A DNA stretch of 64,000 nucleotides, from the NCBI RefSeq assembly GCF_029193885.1, contig NZ_JARFVB010000008.1:83135-147134 (forward strand), read 5' to 3'. Below, in pieces: positions 1-9,452 of this stretch. This DNA comes from Flagellimonas yonaguniensis (GTDB lineage Bacteria > Bacteroidota > Bacteroidia > Flavobacteriales > Flavobacteriaceae). The notes beneath the pieces are model-generated. The model saw only the letters and a list, made by a program, of their open reading frames with translations, had not been told where the DNA came from and ran no database searches. Within the stretch, counting starts at the first letter, position 1, and each line of letters opens with the position of its first letter. Made by a program: the position numbers and the translations under genes.

Positions 1-127
1 TACCGGCCAAAAAATAGTCTTCGGTGTTTTTGTTTTTCTGGGACACGACCCAAATGGCCACACCGATCAAGGCCAAAAAGTAGATGCCCAGGACAATCCA
101 ATCCGGCCTTTCTAAAACTGATTCCAT
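1..127 (-). CDS. Sodium/solute symporter (SSS family), N-terminal fragment
   Basis: The gene starts with ATG at 127 on the minus strand and runs off the left edge, leaving about 42 residues. The visible N-terminus (MESVLERPDWIVLGIYF...) has one hydrophobic helix followed by a QKNKNTEDYFLAG segment, which is typical of sodium:solute symporters of the SSS/SglT family. It lies 25 bp downstream of xylA on the same strand, so it is probably the last or next gene of the xylB-xylA operon. Uptake of xylose or a related sugar across the inner membrane is the natural inference. Substrate specificity cannot be read from this fragment. Confidence 0.8.
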   Translation of the reverse strand, partial: MESVLERPDWIVLGIYFLALIGVAIWVVSQKNKNTEDYFLAG

Positions 128-152
128 GATTTAAGTTTGATTGGTTGTCAGT

Positions 153-1478
153 TTATATGTATTGGTTGATGATGTTCTCGAACAGTTCTTGCTGACCACT
201 ACGCTGTTTAATGTATTGGTTGGCGGAAGCGTGTTTGTAAAGGTCTTCCAAGCTGAGTTGGCCGTCTTCAAATGCTTTTCCTGTTCCACCATCGAATGAT
301 GCGTAGCGTTCTTTGCGCATTTCCTTGTATTTGGATTTGGAAAGAATGTCGTTCGCTGCCAGTAAAGCACGTGCAAAGGCATCCATTCCACCAATGTGGG
401 CATGGAAAATATCTTCCAAGTCAGTTGAATTTCTACGCACCTTGGCATCAAAGTTCACTCCTCCACCTTGGAAGCCGCCGGCTTCAAGAATAATCAACAT
501 GGATTGGGTAAGTTCGTATACATCCACTGGGAACTGATCGGTATCCCATCCGTTCTGGTAATCTCCCCTGTTGGCATCGATGCTGCCCAGCATATTGTTG
601 TCTGCTGCAATCTGAAGTTCGTGCTCAAAAGTATGTTGGGCCAGAGTGGCATGGTTTACCTCGATATTCAGTTTAAAGTCATCCTGGAGGCCATATTTGT
701 TCAAAAAGCCCAGTACAGTGGCCGAGTCAAAATCATATTGGTGCTTAGTGGGTTCCATTGGTTTTGGTTCAATAAAGAATGTACCTTTAAAACCTTGTGC
801 CCGTGCATAATCCTTTGCCATGTGAAGAAACCTTGCCATGTGGTCCAGTTCGCGCCCCATATTGGTATTCAGCAAAGACATATATCCTTCACGACCTCCC
901 CAGAAAACATAGTTTTCGCCATTCAATTTGATGGTGGCATCCAATGCATTTTTCACTTGGGCGCCTGCAGCGGCTAGGACATCAAAATCGGGATTGGTGG
1001 CAGCGCCGTTCATATATCTGGGATTGCTAAAGCAATTTGCCGTTCCCCACAATAATTTTACTCCGGATTCGGCCATTTTTTCCTTGGCGTAATCCGTAAT
1101 GATATCCAGTCTTTTTTCTGACTCGGACAAAGTGCTGCCCTCATCGATCAGATCAACATCATGGAAACAGAAATACGGAGCCCCTATTTTTGTGATAAAT
1201 TCGAAAGCGGCATCCATTTTGTCCTTGGCTTGTTGAACAGGGTCCATGTTGTCGAACCAAGGAAAATTCTTGGTGGGTGCTCCAAAAGGATCGCTACCCG
1301 TGTCGTTGAACGTATGCCAATACGCTATGGCGAACTTAAAATGTTCTTTCATGGTTTTGCCGGCCACTACTTTATTTTCATCATAATATTTAAAGGCGAA
1401 CGGATTGTCCGATTCTTTTCCTTCAAAGGAAATTTTGCCTATGCCCTTAAAATATTCCTTGTCTCCTGTTGTGATCAT
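153..1478 (-). CDS. xylA: Xylose isomerase (class II)
   Basis: Cytoplasmic metal-dependent isomerase converting D-xylose to D-xylulose. The protein has 441 residues, the usual length for class II enzymes, with an intact TIM-barrel active site. The base pair His106/Asp109 is in FHDVD. Metal and substrate ligands are Glu237 and Lys239 in [11 protein letters not shown], Glu273 and His276 in IEVNHA, Asp301 in GSIDANRGD, Asp312/Asp314 in WDTDQ, and Asp344 in NFDAK. It lies 10 bp downstream of xylB and just upstream of a symporter gene, so the three form one catabolic operon. No damage is visible. Confidence 0.97.
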   Translation of the reverse strand: MITTGDKEYFKGIGKISFEGKESDNPFAFKYYDENKVVAGKTMKEHFKFAIAYWHTFNDTGSDPFGAPTKNFPWFDNMDPVQQAKDKMDAAFEFITKIGAPYFCFHDVDLIDEGSTLSESEKRLDIITDYAKEKMAESGVKLLWGTANCFSNPRYMNGAATNPDFDVLAAAGAQVKNALDATIKLNGENYVFWGGREGYMSLLNTNMGRELDHMARFLHMAKDYARAQGFKGTFFIEPKPMEPTKHQYDFDSATVLGFLNKYGLQDDFKLNIEVNHATLAQHTFEHELQIAADNNMLGSIDANRGDYQNGWDTDQFPVDVYELTQSMLIILEAGGFQGGGVNFDAKVRRNSTDLEDIFHAHIGGMDAFARALLAANDILSKSKYKEMRKERYASFDGGTGKAFEDGQLSLEDLYKHASANQYIKQRSGQQELFENIINQYI

Positions 1479-1488
1479 AATTTTAAAT

Positions 1489-2973
1489 TCAGTTGTCTAT
1501 ATATTCGTTTAGATTATTTTTCCATGCTTGGTACGCCTCTTGGTATGCTTCAGAAGAAGCATCGGGTTGGTAAGTTTGTTCGATTTTATCGGAAGCTGTT
1601 GCTTCACCAATATTTTTGAAATCCCCATAAGCACATGCTGCTGCCCTGGCAGCACCTACGGCACCTGTGGTTTCCACAATATCAATTTGGCTATTGGATA
1701 GTGTTGCGATGGTTTTGGAGAAGATTCCAGCCCTGAATAGATTATCGTTTCCAGCTTTTATGGAAGTGATATCAACCCCATCATTTTTTAGGATTTCCAT
1801 CCCGTATACAAATGAAAAGGCAATCCCTTCCAAGGCAGCCCTGTACATATGTGGTGCCTTGTGCACATTGAAATTGATGTTCAACATGCGAGACCCTTTG
1901 TTTATGTTGTTCAGCATACGTTCTGCACCATTTCCAAAGGGTAGGATATGAAGACCGTCAGAACCTATCGGTATGGATTCCGCCTGTTGGTTCATGGTAT
2001 CGTAGCTGAGTCCATTGCTTATTTCTGAGCGTACCCAATTGTATTGGATACCTGTCCCGTTGATGCATAATAGTTTGCCAATCCGGGGCTCGTCATCGGT
2101 GTGGTTTACATGGGCAAAACTGTTGATTCTTGTATGTTCCTGCGTCTTTTTTTGTCCTGAAATGGCATACACCACACCAGAAGTACCGCCTGTTGCGGCA
2201 ATCTGACCGGGTTCCACGACGTTTAGGGCCAATGCATTGTTGGGTTGATCCCCGGCACGGTACATTACCGGGATTCCCTCGGGCAGACCCGATTCCTCAG
2301 CTCCCTGTTTGTTCACGCGACCTTGCTCGGAAAAAGAAGGTCGGATTTCTGGAACGAGAGAAGGATCGATTCCCACATCTTCCAATAACCAGTTGGCAAC
2401 TTGATTTTCTTTAAAGTCCCACATGATTCCTTCGGAAAGACCAGATGGAGTGGTTACGCATGCACCCGTGAGTTTCATGGCGAGAAAATCGCCAGGTAGC
2501 ATGAATTTGTGAATCTTATTGTAAAGTTCAGGTTCGTTGTCCTTGACCCATTTTAGTTTTGAAAGGGTAAAATTTCCTGGGGAGTTCAATAAATGGTCGA
2601 CACATTTTTGTTCTCCTGAACTTTGAAACATTTGTTCCCCGATATCCACAGCGCGGCTATCACACCAAATAATGGAGGGCCGTAGCACTTGGAGCGATTT
2701 ATCCACAACGACCAAACCATGCATTTGATAGGAAATCCCAATGCCCTTGATGTTACTTTTGTCAATGGAGTTTTTTGATATGAGTTGCTGTGTGGCCAAG
2801 CAGGCATATTTCCACCATAGTTCTGGATTCTGCTCCCCCCATCCTATGTTGATGGAGTCAATCGGCATTTCTTTTTTGGGTTCTTGAACAATATCTTTAA
2901 CCTTACCATTGTTGGCATTGACCAATGCCGCTTTGATTGAGGAACTACCAATATCGAAACCTATCCAATACAT
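1489..2973 (-). CDS. xylB: Xylulokinase (FGGY family)
   Basis: Phosphorylates D-xylulose with ATP to give xylulose 5-phosphate for the pentose phosphate pathway. The protein has 494 residues and two actin-like FGGY domains. The N-terminus [15 protein letters not shown] is the first phosphate-binding loop. [10 protein letters not shown] is the xylulokinase-type substrate segment, [11 protein letters not shown] contains the catalytic Asp region, and ATGGTSGV and [13 protein letters not shown] are the second-domain nucleotide motifs. It is the first gene of the xylB-xylA-symporter operon. A perfect palindrome and a promoter-like element lie directly upstream. Confidence 0.95.
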   Translation of the reverse strand: MYWIGFDIGSSSIKAALVNANNGKVKDIVQEPKKEMPIDSINIGWGEQNPELWWKYACLATQQLISKNSIDKSNIKGIGISYQMHGLVVVDKSLQVLRPSIIWCDSRAVDIGEQMFQSSGEQKCVDHLLNSPGNFTLSKLKWVKDNEPELYNKIHKFMLPGDFLAMKLTGACVTTPSGLSEGIMWDFKENQVANWLLEDVGIDPSLVPEIRPSFSEQGRVNKQGAEESGLPEGIPVMYRAGDQPNNALALNVVEPGQIAATGGTSGVVYAISGQKKTQEHTRINSFAHVNHTDDEPRIGKLLCINGTGIQYNWVRSEISNGLSYDTMNQQAESIPIGSDGLHILPFGNGAERMLNNINKGSRMLNINFNVHKAPHMYRAALEGIAFSFVYGMEILKNDGVDITSIKAGNDNLFRAGIFSKTIATLSNSQIDIVETTGAVGAARAAACAYGDFKNIGEATASDKIEQTYQPDASSEAYQEAYQAWKNNLNEYIDN

Positions 2974-2994
2974 TAATTAGGGACTTTGCATTTT

Positions 2995-3017
2995 TTGAAT
3001 ATAGATATTCAAATATA
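2995..3017 (-). promoter_or_regulatory. Operator-like palindrome overlapping a putative xylB promoter
   Basis: A perfect inverted repeat, TTGAATAT-AG-ATATTCAA, occupies 2995-3012, about 22 bp before the xylB start. On the minus strand TATATTTG at 3010-3017 matches the Bacteroidota -7 consensus TAnnTTTG and overlaps one arm. An upstream -33 TTTG-type element is not clear. The placement suits a repressor that blocks the promoter, but no regulator gene lies nearby in the window. Confidence 0.45.
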
Positions 3018-3404
3018 GTCAAGGAATTGATTGTTTAGGTGTGTGTTTCTGATTTTCTTTCTGCTATGGATGTATTTAAATGTATTTGACACACTAATAA
3101 ACATTTGATAATAGGCTGAAAAAATCCATCGGAAGAAGTTTAAATATGACATAACGAACTTCCTGCCACTATGATACCTAGAAAAGGGCAATACTTTTGA
3201 GGGGCAAAAGCCGCAAGTGAATAGCACTACGATTAGGAAAAAATATAAAAGCTCTCAAATATTTATTTTTGGACTTTTTTAATGGAACTGGAAGGTTTGA
3301 AAGCCCTAATAAATAAGGGCTTTACAGCCTTTCAAAAATCTATGCTTACCGAATGGGTAACCACTATTGAATGAAGGTGTTTTTTAGTTTATACGTTTTG
3401 ATAA
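3018..3404. other. Non-coding spacer upstream of the xyl operon
   Basis: This spacer separates xylB from the 3' end of the sigma factor gene. Short open frames on the minus strand have no recognisable homology and unlikely composition. The right part carries one copy of the dispersed repeat family, listed separately. No RNA gene was recognised. Confidence 0.5.
3290..3372. repeat. Dispersed repeat, copy A
   Basis: Contains an inner stem-loop (AAAGCCCT 3300-3307 pairing with AGGGCTTT 3316-3323) followed about 20 bp later by a small palindrome, TTACC-GAATG-GGTAA, at 3346-3360. The same order of modules recurs near 43496-43556 and 45370-45437, and in part at 30692-30715, 31643-31661 and 57070-57360. 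The sequence is degenerate but the stems are kept. Confidence 0.6.
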
Positions 3405-3935
3405 TCAAACTGTTTTGAAATAGAACCTGAACAACCTTAATGCATTGCTTATATGAGTTTCCACGGTTCTGATGGAAATATCCATTTCTTGGGCTATTTC
3501 TTTGTTGTTATACCCTTGTACACGACTTAGATAGAATACCCTTCGGCATCTATCGGGGAGTCTGTCCATGGTTTTCAAAAAGAGCTCTTCGGATTCGAGA
3601 TAGTCCATGTGTTCTTTTACGCCTTCTGAAACGGGTCGGGATTTTAAGGTGTCCTCTGCAGATACTTTTCGTTGTTGTTGTTTAAGAAAATTGATTGCCC
3701 TGTATTTTACGCCACGGAACAGATAAGCCTCTATCTGGTCAATCTGGGTAGTGGCCGATTTTTCCCAAAGACTGATGAATATTTCTTGGACCAGATCTTG
3801 GGCGATTTGATGATCTCCGGTTAGGCTGTGCGCATATATATATAGACGCTTCCAATAGAGGGCAAAAATCTTTTCCAGTGCTTTTTCCTGTCGATTTTGA
3901 AGAGCTTTGAAAATGAGTTTTGGGTTTTCCATCAT
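3405..3935 (-). CDS. ECF RNA polymerase sigma factor (Bacteroidota FecI-like)
   Basis: The protein has 176 residues. Region 2 (about 20-85) includes ALEKIFALYWKRLYIYAHSL and IAQDLVQEIFISLWEK. Region 4 (about 125-172) includes LPDRCRRVFYLSRVQGYNNK and the HTH segment EIAQEMDISIRTVETHISNA. It would redirect RNA polymerase to the neighbouring SusC/SusD genes when released by the FecR protein encoded at 9453-10403. It lies downstream of susD and past a strong terminator, which is unusual because such sigma genes normally precede fecR. It may therefore have its own promoter in the 147 bp between the terminator region and its start. A start one codon later is equally possible. Confidence 0.93.
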   Translation of the reverse strand: MMENPKLIFKALQNRQEKALEKIFALYWKRLYIYAHSLTGDHQIAQDLVQEIFISLWEKSATTQIDQIEAYLFRGVKYRAINFLKQQQRKVSAEDTLKSRPVSEGVKEHMDYLESEELFLKTMDRLPDRCRRVFYLSRVQGYNNKEIAQEMDISIRTVETHISNALRLFRFYFKTV

Positions 3936-4027
3936 CTATGGCACCTAGGATTTGAATAGAGCCTTATTGTCAAATTTATTGGGTGCACGTCAACAAATTG
4001 CTTGTTGAACATTATGGTTTTGTTACT

Positions 4028-4067
4028 AAAAAAATGCTCCTGGAAAACACCAAGTTTTCCAGGAGCA
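4028..4067 (-). terminator. Intrinsic terminator after susD
   Basis: A perfect 14-bp stem (TGCTCCTGGAAAAC at 4035-4048 with its complement at 4054-4067) has a 5-nt loop. On the minus strand it is followed by a run of seven T. It lies 16 bp after the susD stop and should end the FecR-SusC-SusD transcript before the sigma gene. Confidence 0.9.
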
Positions 4068-4082
4068 CTATTGAAAATTGGG

Positions 4083-5828
4083 TTACCAATTTGGGTTTTG
4101 TGTAAGATTTGGATTTAATTGCAACTCTTGGATTGGAATGGGTAAAAAATAATCCCGTTCTTCATTAAAAGTTCTATCATTAAAACCTGGAAGTGGGTCG
4201 ATCAAGTTCTCGGCACTCAACTCAACATCTGTGCCTAATTGAAAGTATTTGGCCCCTTCAATCTGACCTGCAGGAAGTTCACCTTCATATATTACTGTGT
4301 CGATGGCTCCGTTGCCATCCAGATCGTACTCCCCTGGCCCTGGCAGATAGATTCCTCGCAAGGGCAAGGTAATGGATTGTCCCGCTTTCCAACGCCGTAC
4401 ATCATTCCAACGGTGTCCCTCCATATATAATTCAACTCTACGTTCCCTTCTTATTTCCAATAATAGTCCTTTATTGTTTCCGCTTACATTGGGGTAGAAC
4501 ATTTCTTGATAGGAATCTGGATTGGAATTGGCATTGGCCAAAGTAAGACCGGGCATCCCCACACGATTGCGTAGCAAGCCAATGGATTTATCCAAGTCAT
4601 CTTGGGTAATTGTTCCCAATTCTGTTTTTGCCTCGGCATAGTTCAGCAAAATTTCCGCAAAACGGAACACGGGCAGATCGTTGGTGTTTTGGTTGATCCC
4701 ATCTGAATTTGAGCCAGTGACAAACTTGGTCAGGTGATAGCCCGTAATGGTAAAAGAAAGATCTGGTGCCAACTCAATACTTTGTCCAACCCTTGTGTAA
4801 CCGGATGTACGAATTGTTTGCGACAGTCTGGGATCACGATTTGCCGTTTCCTGGGAGAAGGGAATGGTGTTGTAATCTGCCAGATCGGTAAAACGACTAC
4901 CATCAGCATTTAAATATGAGTTTGCAACCATTTTGGGCATGCCGGGCGTTCCCTGCGACCCGGTCAAAGTGTAGTAATTGGCCCGGTGCCCATTGGTCAA
5001 TGGTTCCGTATATTCCCTTGCCAAGATCACCTCAGAGGTTTCTGCCGTTTCTGCTCTGAACAGATCTGCATAATCGGTATTGGGGTTGCCTGTACCGTAC
5101 AATAGGTACGGACTGTTGTCCATCAGCTCCTGTGAGGCATCAACGGCAGCTTCCAAATACTTTTCATGACCGGATATACCATGGTATTTTTCAAAAGTAC
5201 CCTCGAAAAGCGCAATCCTGGATTTAAGGGCCAGTGCAGTATATTTACTTACTTCATACAAGTACTGCTCGTCGCCCATGTTGGCAATGGCCCAATCCAA
5301 GTCTTCCAAAATGTTGTCTATTACCAATTGACGGTCATCTCTGGCTTTATATAGATCTTCATCATCGGCTTCCATGGTTTTGTCATACCATGGTACATCA
5401 CCAAAATTAACTACCATGCCAAAGTAAAAGTATGCCCTGAAAAACCGGGCAACACCTCCATAACGGTTTTTGGCAGCTTCATCTTCACACTTCTCATAGT
5501 TTTCCAAGAAATAGTTGATGTTTCGCAGGTTGGTCCAATCCCATCCGCCTCCACTTGAGGGGACGATACGAGAACTGGTCATAAGGTCGCTTAGCGTGTT
5601 GTGTACAATTTCGCCACATTGGCTATCGGTTGTGAAAATTTCATTTCTGGAAGAACTGTTTGGCAACAAAAGATAGAAGCTATTGGTGTACAGTTCCAAA
5701 TCAGAAGCGGTTAGGAAGAAACTGTCCTCGCTAACGTCGGATATGGGATTTTTATCCAAATAGTCATCACTGCAGTTCAGAAGAAATAGACTGCTCAGAC
5801 TTATCAATGCAATATATATTCGTTTCAT
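4083..5828 (-). CDS. SusD/RagB-family outer-membrane nutrient-binding lipoprotein
   Basis: Surface lipoprotein that binds substrate and acts as a lid on the partner SusC channel. The start at 5828 gives MKRIYIALISLSSLFLLNC, a lipoprotein signal with lipobox LLNC. An ATG two codons upstream (5834) is also possible, while more distal starts would overlap the SusC stop. The N-terminal SusD domain includes YLDKNPISDVSEDSFF. The C-terminal RagB part has FRFAEILLNYAEAKTELG and the typical MEGHRWNDVRRWK motif. About 580 residues is normal for the family. It follows susC by 13 bp in the same operon. The ligand cannot be inferred from sequence. Confidence 0.93.
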   Translation of the reverse strand: MKRIYIALISLSSLFLLNCSDDYLDKNPISDVSEDSFFLTASDLELYTNSFYLLLPNSSSRNEIFTTDSQCGEIVHNTLSDLMTSSRIVPSSGGGWDWTNLRNINYFLENYEKCEDEAAKNRYGGVARFFRAYFYFGMVVNFGDVPWYDKTMEADDEDLYKARDDRQLVIDNILEDLDWAIANMGDEQYLYEVSKYTALALKSRIALFEGTFEKYHGISGHEKYLEAAVDASQELMDNSPYLLYGTGNPNTDYADLFRAETAETSEVILAREYTEPLTNGHRANYYTLTGSQGTPGMPKMVANSYLNADGSRFTDLADYNTIPFSQETANRDPRLSQTIRTSGYTRVGQSIELAPDLSFTITGYHLTKFVTGSNSDGINQNTNDLPVFRFAEILLNYAEAKTELGTITQDDLDKSIGLLRNRVGMPGLTLANANSNPDSYQEMFYPNVSGNNKGLLLEIRRERRVELYMEGHRWNDVRRWKAGQSITLPLRGIYLPGPGEYDLDGNGAIDTVIYEGELPAGQIEGAKYFQLGTDVELSAENLIDPLPGFNDRTFNEERDYFLPIPIQELQLNPNLTQNPNW

Positions 5829-5841
5829 CGTCATATTAGAT

Positions 5842-8800
5842 TTAAAATTGAATTGAGACGCCCAATGAGTAGGTTTTTGACATTGGTGCTTCCTGTCCTC
5901 TGGAGTCATAGGTGTAAGATCCAGATGGGGAATTCAGGTTAACTTGGTTGCTCGCGATCTCAGGATCGATATAGTCGGTCAACTTTGTGAAGGTTAGGAT
6001 GTTCTCTCCGCTGAGGTAAACCCTTACCTTCCCAAACGGTGTTTTGTCCAAGACCGATTGAGGCAGATTATACCCAAACGTAAGGTTCTTTAGGCGCAGG
6101 TAAGAGATATCCTGTAAGTAACGATCGTTCGTATTGCGCAAAGAGTTACGGCCACTAAGGGCAATATACCCGAAACCTCTTGGATAATACCCATCTGGAT
6201 TGTCTGCGGACCAAATATTATTGGCCAGATCCTTGCGCACAAAGGAAGCATAGGGGCGACTATAAGGTCCCCAGAACAATTGGGAGTTGTACCCTGGGTA
6301 CCAATCCTGTTTGCCCACACCTTGGAAAAAGGCAGAAAGGTCGAAACCTTTCCAACTGGTCGACACCCTGAAATTGTATAGGTATTTCGGAGCTACATTA
6401 CCTACAATTTTTTGGTCTCCAGGGTCGTCTAGCGTATTGGTACCTGCATCTACAACACCATCACCATTAAGGTCGGCATATTTAACATCCCCGGGTTGAA
6501 GGCCACCTCTACTGGAAATTCTCGCGCTTACATAAGACTGGTCTACATGAGCGGCTACTTCCTCTTCTGTTTGGAAAAGTCCTTCTACATGATATCCCCA
6601 TAGGTCGCCGATAACCATTCCTTCATAGAAGGAGTTCAACAGGTTTTCGGGGTTGTCAAACTTGGTGATCTTGGTTTCAGAGTTGGAAAGACCCGCACTT
6701 ACACTGAGTTGAAAAGGAGATCCGCCCACATTGAAACTATTGTTGTACCCCAATGATAGTTCAAAACCTTTGGTCTCCAGATCGGCTGCATTTTCTTTTG
6801 GAGCCGAAGCCCCCAAAGTTGCTGGAAGTACTTGGCCGGCTGTCAACATTCCCAAGGTCTCCCTTTTGAACCAATCAAAATTAGCTGTTAATCTATTTTT
6901 GAAAAAACCTAGATCAACCCCAAAATCCAAGGTTCTAACTTCTTCCCAAGTAATCTCGACAGGGTTCAGTGCAGGGGAGGATATGGATTCCAACGGACTT
7001 CCATTCAACGAAAATGCTTCGTTCACTGATCGACTCAACACGGGTTGGTAGGCATAGGGGGAATCTTCTTGATTGCCCAGGGAACCATACGAAGCCCTTA
7101 GTTTTAATCGGCTCAATGTTGGATTTAGGCTTTCCATGAAGTTTTCATTGTGCAAGGCCCATGCAGCTGATACCGATGGAAAGAAGCCCCACCTGAAATC
7201 TAATGGAAACCTTGAGGTACCATCATACCTACCGTTCAATTCCAAAAAGTATTTGCTGTCATAATCATACGAAATTCTGGAATAGACCCCTTGTAGGGCC
7301 CATTCGTATGCACTTCCGGTCGCATCGTCGGCAGTAGTGCCCAAGCCCAAGGAGTTCAGGTCATCGGAAATCAATCCTTGTGTACTTGCCTGAATGGTTT
7401 TACTGTACATGGATTCTTGTCCAAAACCAGCCATAACATCAATGTGATGTTTGCCGAACCGCCTGTTGTAATCGGCATAAATATTGAACGCATCATAATC
7501 GGCAGAGGTATTGAACTCCGTTAATTTATCCGAACTCATGGTCTGGATATCATCTACATAAATGCTCCAGGGCACCAAAGTAGATCTTTGGTATATGTTC
7601 TGGTTCATTTTTCTGTAGGCATAGCTTGCCTTTATGGAAAGCCCATCAACAGGTGTCAAGGTGGCCGTTATAATATTCGAAAATTCGGAATCCTCTGTTT
7701 CCTGTTTGGATTTTCCATGTAACAACGAGGCATAAAGACCATCACCAGCTGCATAATTGTTCAATTCGCTACGGTAAAAATAGGTGCCATCAGGATTGGT
7801 GGGGGAGTACCAAGGCATTGCATGGTTATAGACTAAGTAGTTCCAATAGTTGCCGTGCCATCCACCTCTGTAGCCCCCATATTGGAGGTCATCAAAGCGG
7901 TTGAACTGCATGTTGTCGGAAACAGTGATCCAATCGTTCAATTTAAACTCAACCTTAGCTCTATAGTTCTCTTTTTTGAAAAGGTCTTCTTGAACTTTTA
8001 GGATGCCGACTTCACGATAGTTACGGTACGAGAAGTAGCCTTTCAATTTTTCACTTCCCCCGCTTATGGAAGCATTATAGATTTGTGATGGTCTACTTTC
8101 TCTAAAAAAAGTATTCCACCAGTTTGTTTTGGCGTAGTGGATATATTGCTCTCTGCCATTTCTTGTATCGGTAACCACACGGGCCAGGGATGGATTTGCA
8201 GATACTTCTTGCAGTGCGGTATAATCTGCTTCGGTATATCCCGAATATGAAGCACCGCTACTGGCCTGGAAAAAAGTGTCTGCAATTTGTATGGCCTCAT
8301 ATGGGTCGATGACAAAATCGGTATTTGTGGTCACTTGGCTAACTGCGGTGGTGATATCCAAATTGACTTTGAGGTCGCCCTTCCGAGCTTGTTTTGTAGT
8401 GATCAGAACAACACCAAAGGATGCACGGGCACCGTAAATAGCTGCGGCACCCGCGTCCTTTAAAACACTGATGTTCTCTATGTCACTCGGATTGATGTCG
8501 TTTATATCGCCTTCCACACCATCGATGATGATCAATGGCTCGCCACCATTGATTGATGTAAAACCACGAATATTGATATTGGGGGTGTCGGTTGGACGGC
8601 CATTGGAACGGGTAATGGTCAATCCTGGGGTTAAACCTTGAAGCGCAACAGCTGCATTGCTCAAAGGACGTTCTGCCAATGCACCTACATCTACTTTGCT
8701 CACGGCGGCACTTAAGGATTCCAATGTTTTTTCACCATACCCTATAACCACGACTTCATCCAATTGCTGGTTGTTGGCTTTCAATTGTATGGATATGTTA

Positions 8801-9360
8801 TCTATACCGTTTTGAACTGTATATGTCTGGGTTTCCATTCCGATGTACGAAAATTCAAGTATGTCGCCGGTAAAGGTCTGAATCTGGAAATTTCCATCAA
8901 AATCGGTGATCATACCTTTATCGGAACCCAAGACCCTTACATTGGCGCCCATTAATGGTTGACCGGCATCATCTTTAACAGAACCCCTGATGGTTCGTTG
9001 TGCAGGTATGGGGGTTCTCCGGTCAATATAAACTGTAATGTTGCTGTTTTGGATTTTGTACCCAAGGCCATAACGCTGGGCCAGATGGTCCATGACAGAT
9101 GTTAAAGGTCTGTTTTGATAGTTTACGTTTATCCTATGTTCAATATTTTTTACCTCACTGTTATAGATAAAGCTGACACTGGCCTGTTGTTCAATACGGT
9201 CAAATATTGCCACAAGACCAATATGATCTTGTTGAAGACTGATGTTCGGATAATTTTCCGGTTTGGCCTGTACGGGAAGGGCAAAAAAATTGAATGCCCA
9301 CAACATCATAACCGTTTTCATAACGTTTCCGTTGAAAAAAAATAGTAATTTTGGTTTCAT
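5842..9360 (-). CDS. SusC/RagA TonB-dependent receptor with STN signalling domain
   Basis: Outer-membrane TonB-dependent importer of 1172 residues. Order of parts: signal peptide (about 1-32, ending PVQA); secretin/TonB short N-terminal (STN) domain at about 45-112; carboxypeptidase-regulatory-like domain at about 120-200 (DDAGQPLMGANVRVLGS, TDFDGNFQI); plug starting LDEVVVIGYGEKT and containing INIRGFTSINGGEPLIIIDG; then the beta barrel ending in aromatic LGVSIQF. The STN domain is the part that passes a ligand signal to a FecR-type anti-sigma, which matches the fecR gene directly upstream. It forms a pair with the downstream susD. Confidence 0.95.
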   Translation of the reverse strand: MKPKLLFFFNGNVMKTVMMLWAFNFFALPVQAKPENYPNISLQQDHIGLVAIFDRIEQQASVSFIYNSEVKNIEHRINVNYQNRPLTSVMDHLAQRYGLGYKIQNSNITVYIDRRTPIPAQRTIRGSVKDDAGQPLMGANVRVLGSDKGMITDFDGNFQIQTFTGDILEFSYIGMETQTYTVQNGIDNISIQLKANNQQLDEVVVIGYGEKTLESLSAAVSKVDVGALAERPLSNAAVALQGLTPGLTITRSNGRPTDTPNINIRGFTSINGGEPLIIIDGVEGDINDINPSDIENISVLKDAGAAAIYGARASFGVVLITTKQARKGDLKVNLDITTAVSQVTTNTDFVIDPYEAIQIADTFFQASSGASYSGYTEADYTALQEVSANPSLARVVTDTRNGREQYIHYAKTNWWNTFFRESRPSQIYNASISGGSEKLKGYFSYRNYREVGILKVQEDLFKKENYRAKVEFKLNDWITVSDNMQFNRFDDLQYGGYRGGWHGNYWNYLVYNHAMPWYSPTNPDGTYFYRSELNNYAAGDGLYASLLHGKSKQETEDSEFSNIITATLTPVDGLSIKASYAYRKMNQNIYQRSTLVPWSIYVDDIQTMSSDKLTEFNTSADYDAFNIYADYNRRFGKHHIDVMAGFGQESMYSKTIQASTQGLISDDLNSLGLGTTADDATGSAYEWALQGVYSRISYDYDSKYFLELNGRYDGTSRFPLDFRWGFFPSVSAAWALHNENFMESLNPTLSRLKLRASYGSLGNQEDSPYAYQPVLSRSVNEAFSLNGSPLESISSPALNPVEITWEEVRTLDFGVDLGFFKNRLTANFDWFKRETLGMLTAGQVLPATLGASAPKENAADLETKGFELSLGYNNSFNVGGSPFQLSVSAGLSNSETKITKFDNPENLLNSFYEGMVIGDLWGYHVEGLFQTEEEVAAHVDQSYVSARISSRGGLQPGDVKYADLNGDGVVDAGTNTLDDPGDQKIVGNVAPKYLYNFRVSTSWKGFDLSAFFQGVGKQDWYPGYNSQLFWGPYSRPYASFVRKDLANNIWSADNPDGYYPRGFGYIALSGRNSLRNTNDRYLQDISYLRLKNLTFGYNLPQSVLDKTPFGKVRVYLSGENILTFTKLTDYIDPEIASNQVNLNSPSGSYTYDSRGQEAPMSKTYSLGVSIQF

Positions 9361-9401
9361 TATTTCATACTATGTATTTGGTGAATATGTAGTTTTTAAC
9401 G

Positions 9402-9429
9402 AGCCTTTTCTGTTGGCGCAGAAGAGGCT
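9402..9429. other. Hairpin between fecR and susC
   Basis: An imperfect 11-bp stem (AGCCTTTTCTG at 9402-9412 with CAGAAGAGGCT at 9419-9429, one mismatch) sits between the fecR stop and the susC start. A T run follows it on the plus strand only, so on the coding minus strand it is more likely an mRNA-processing or attenuation element than a terminator. Confidence 0.4.
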
Positions 9430-9452
9430 TTTTTGTGATGGATATTCTTATG

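Noticed and set aside
3009..3227. Minus-strand open frame of 72 codons upstream of xylB
   Set aside because: Covers the putative promoter and palindrome of xylB, has unlikely composition and no recognisable family.
9402..9429. Terminator of fecR before susC
   Set aside because: The T run is on the wrong strand for the minus-strand genes, so termination there is not supported.
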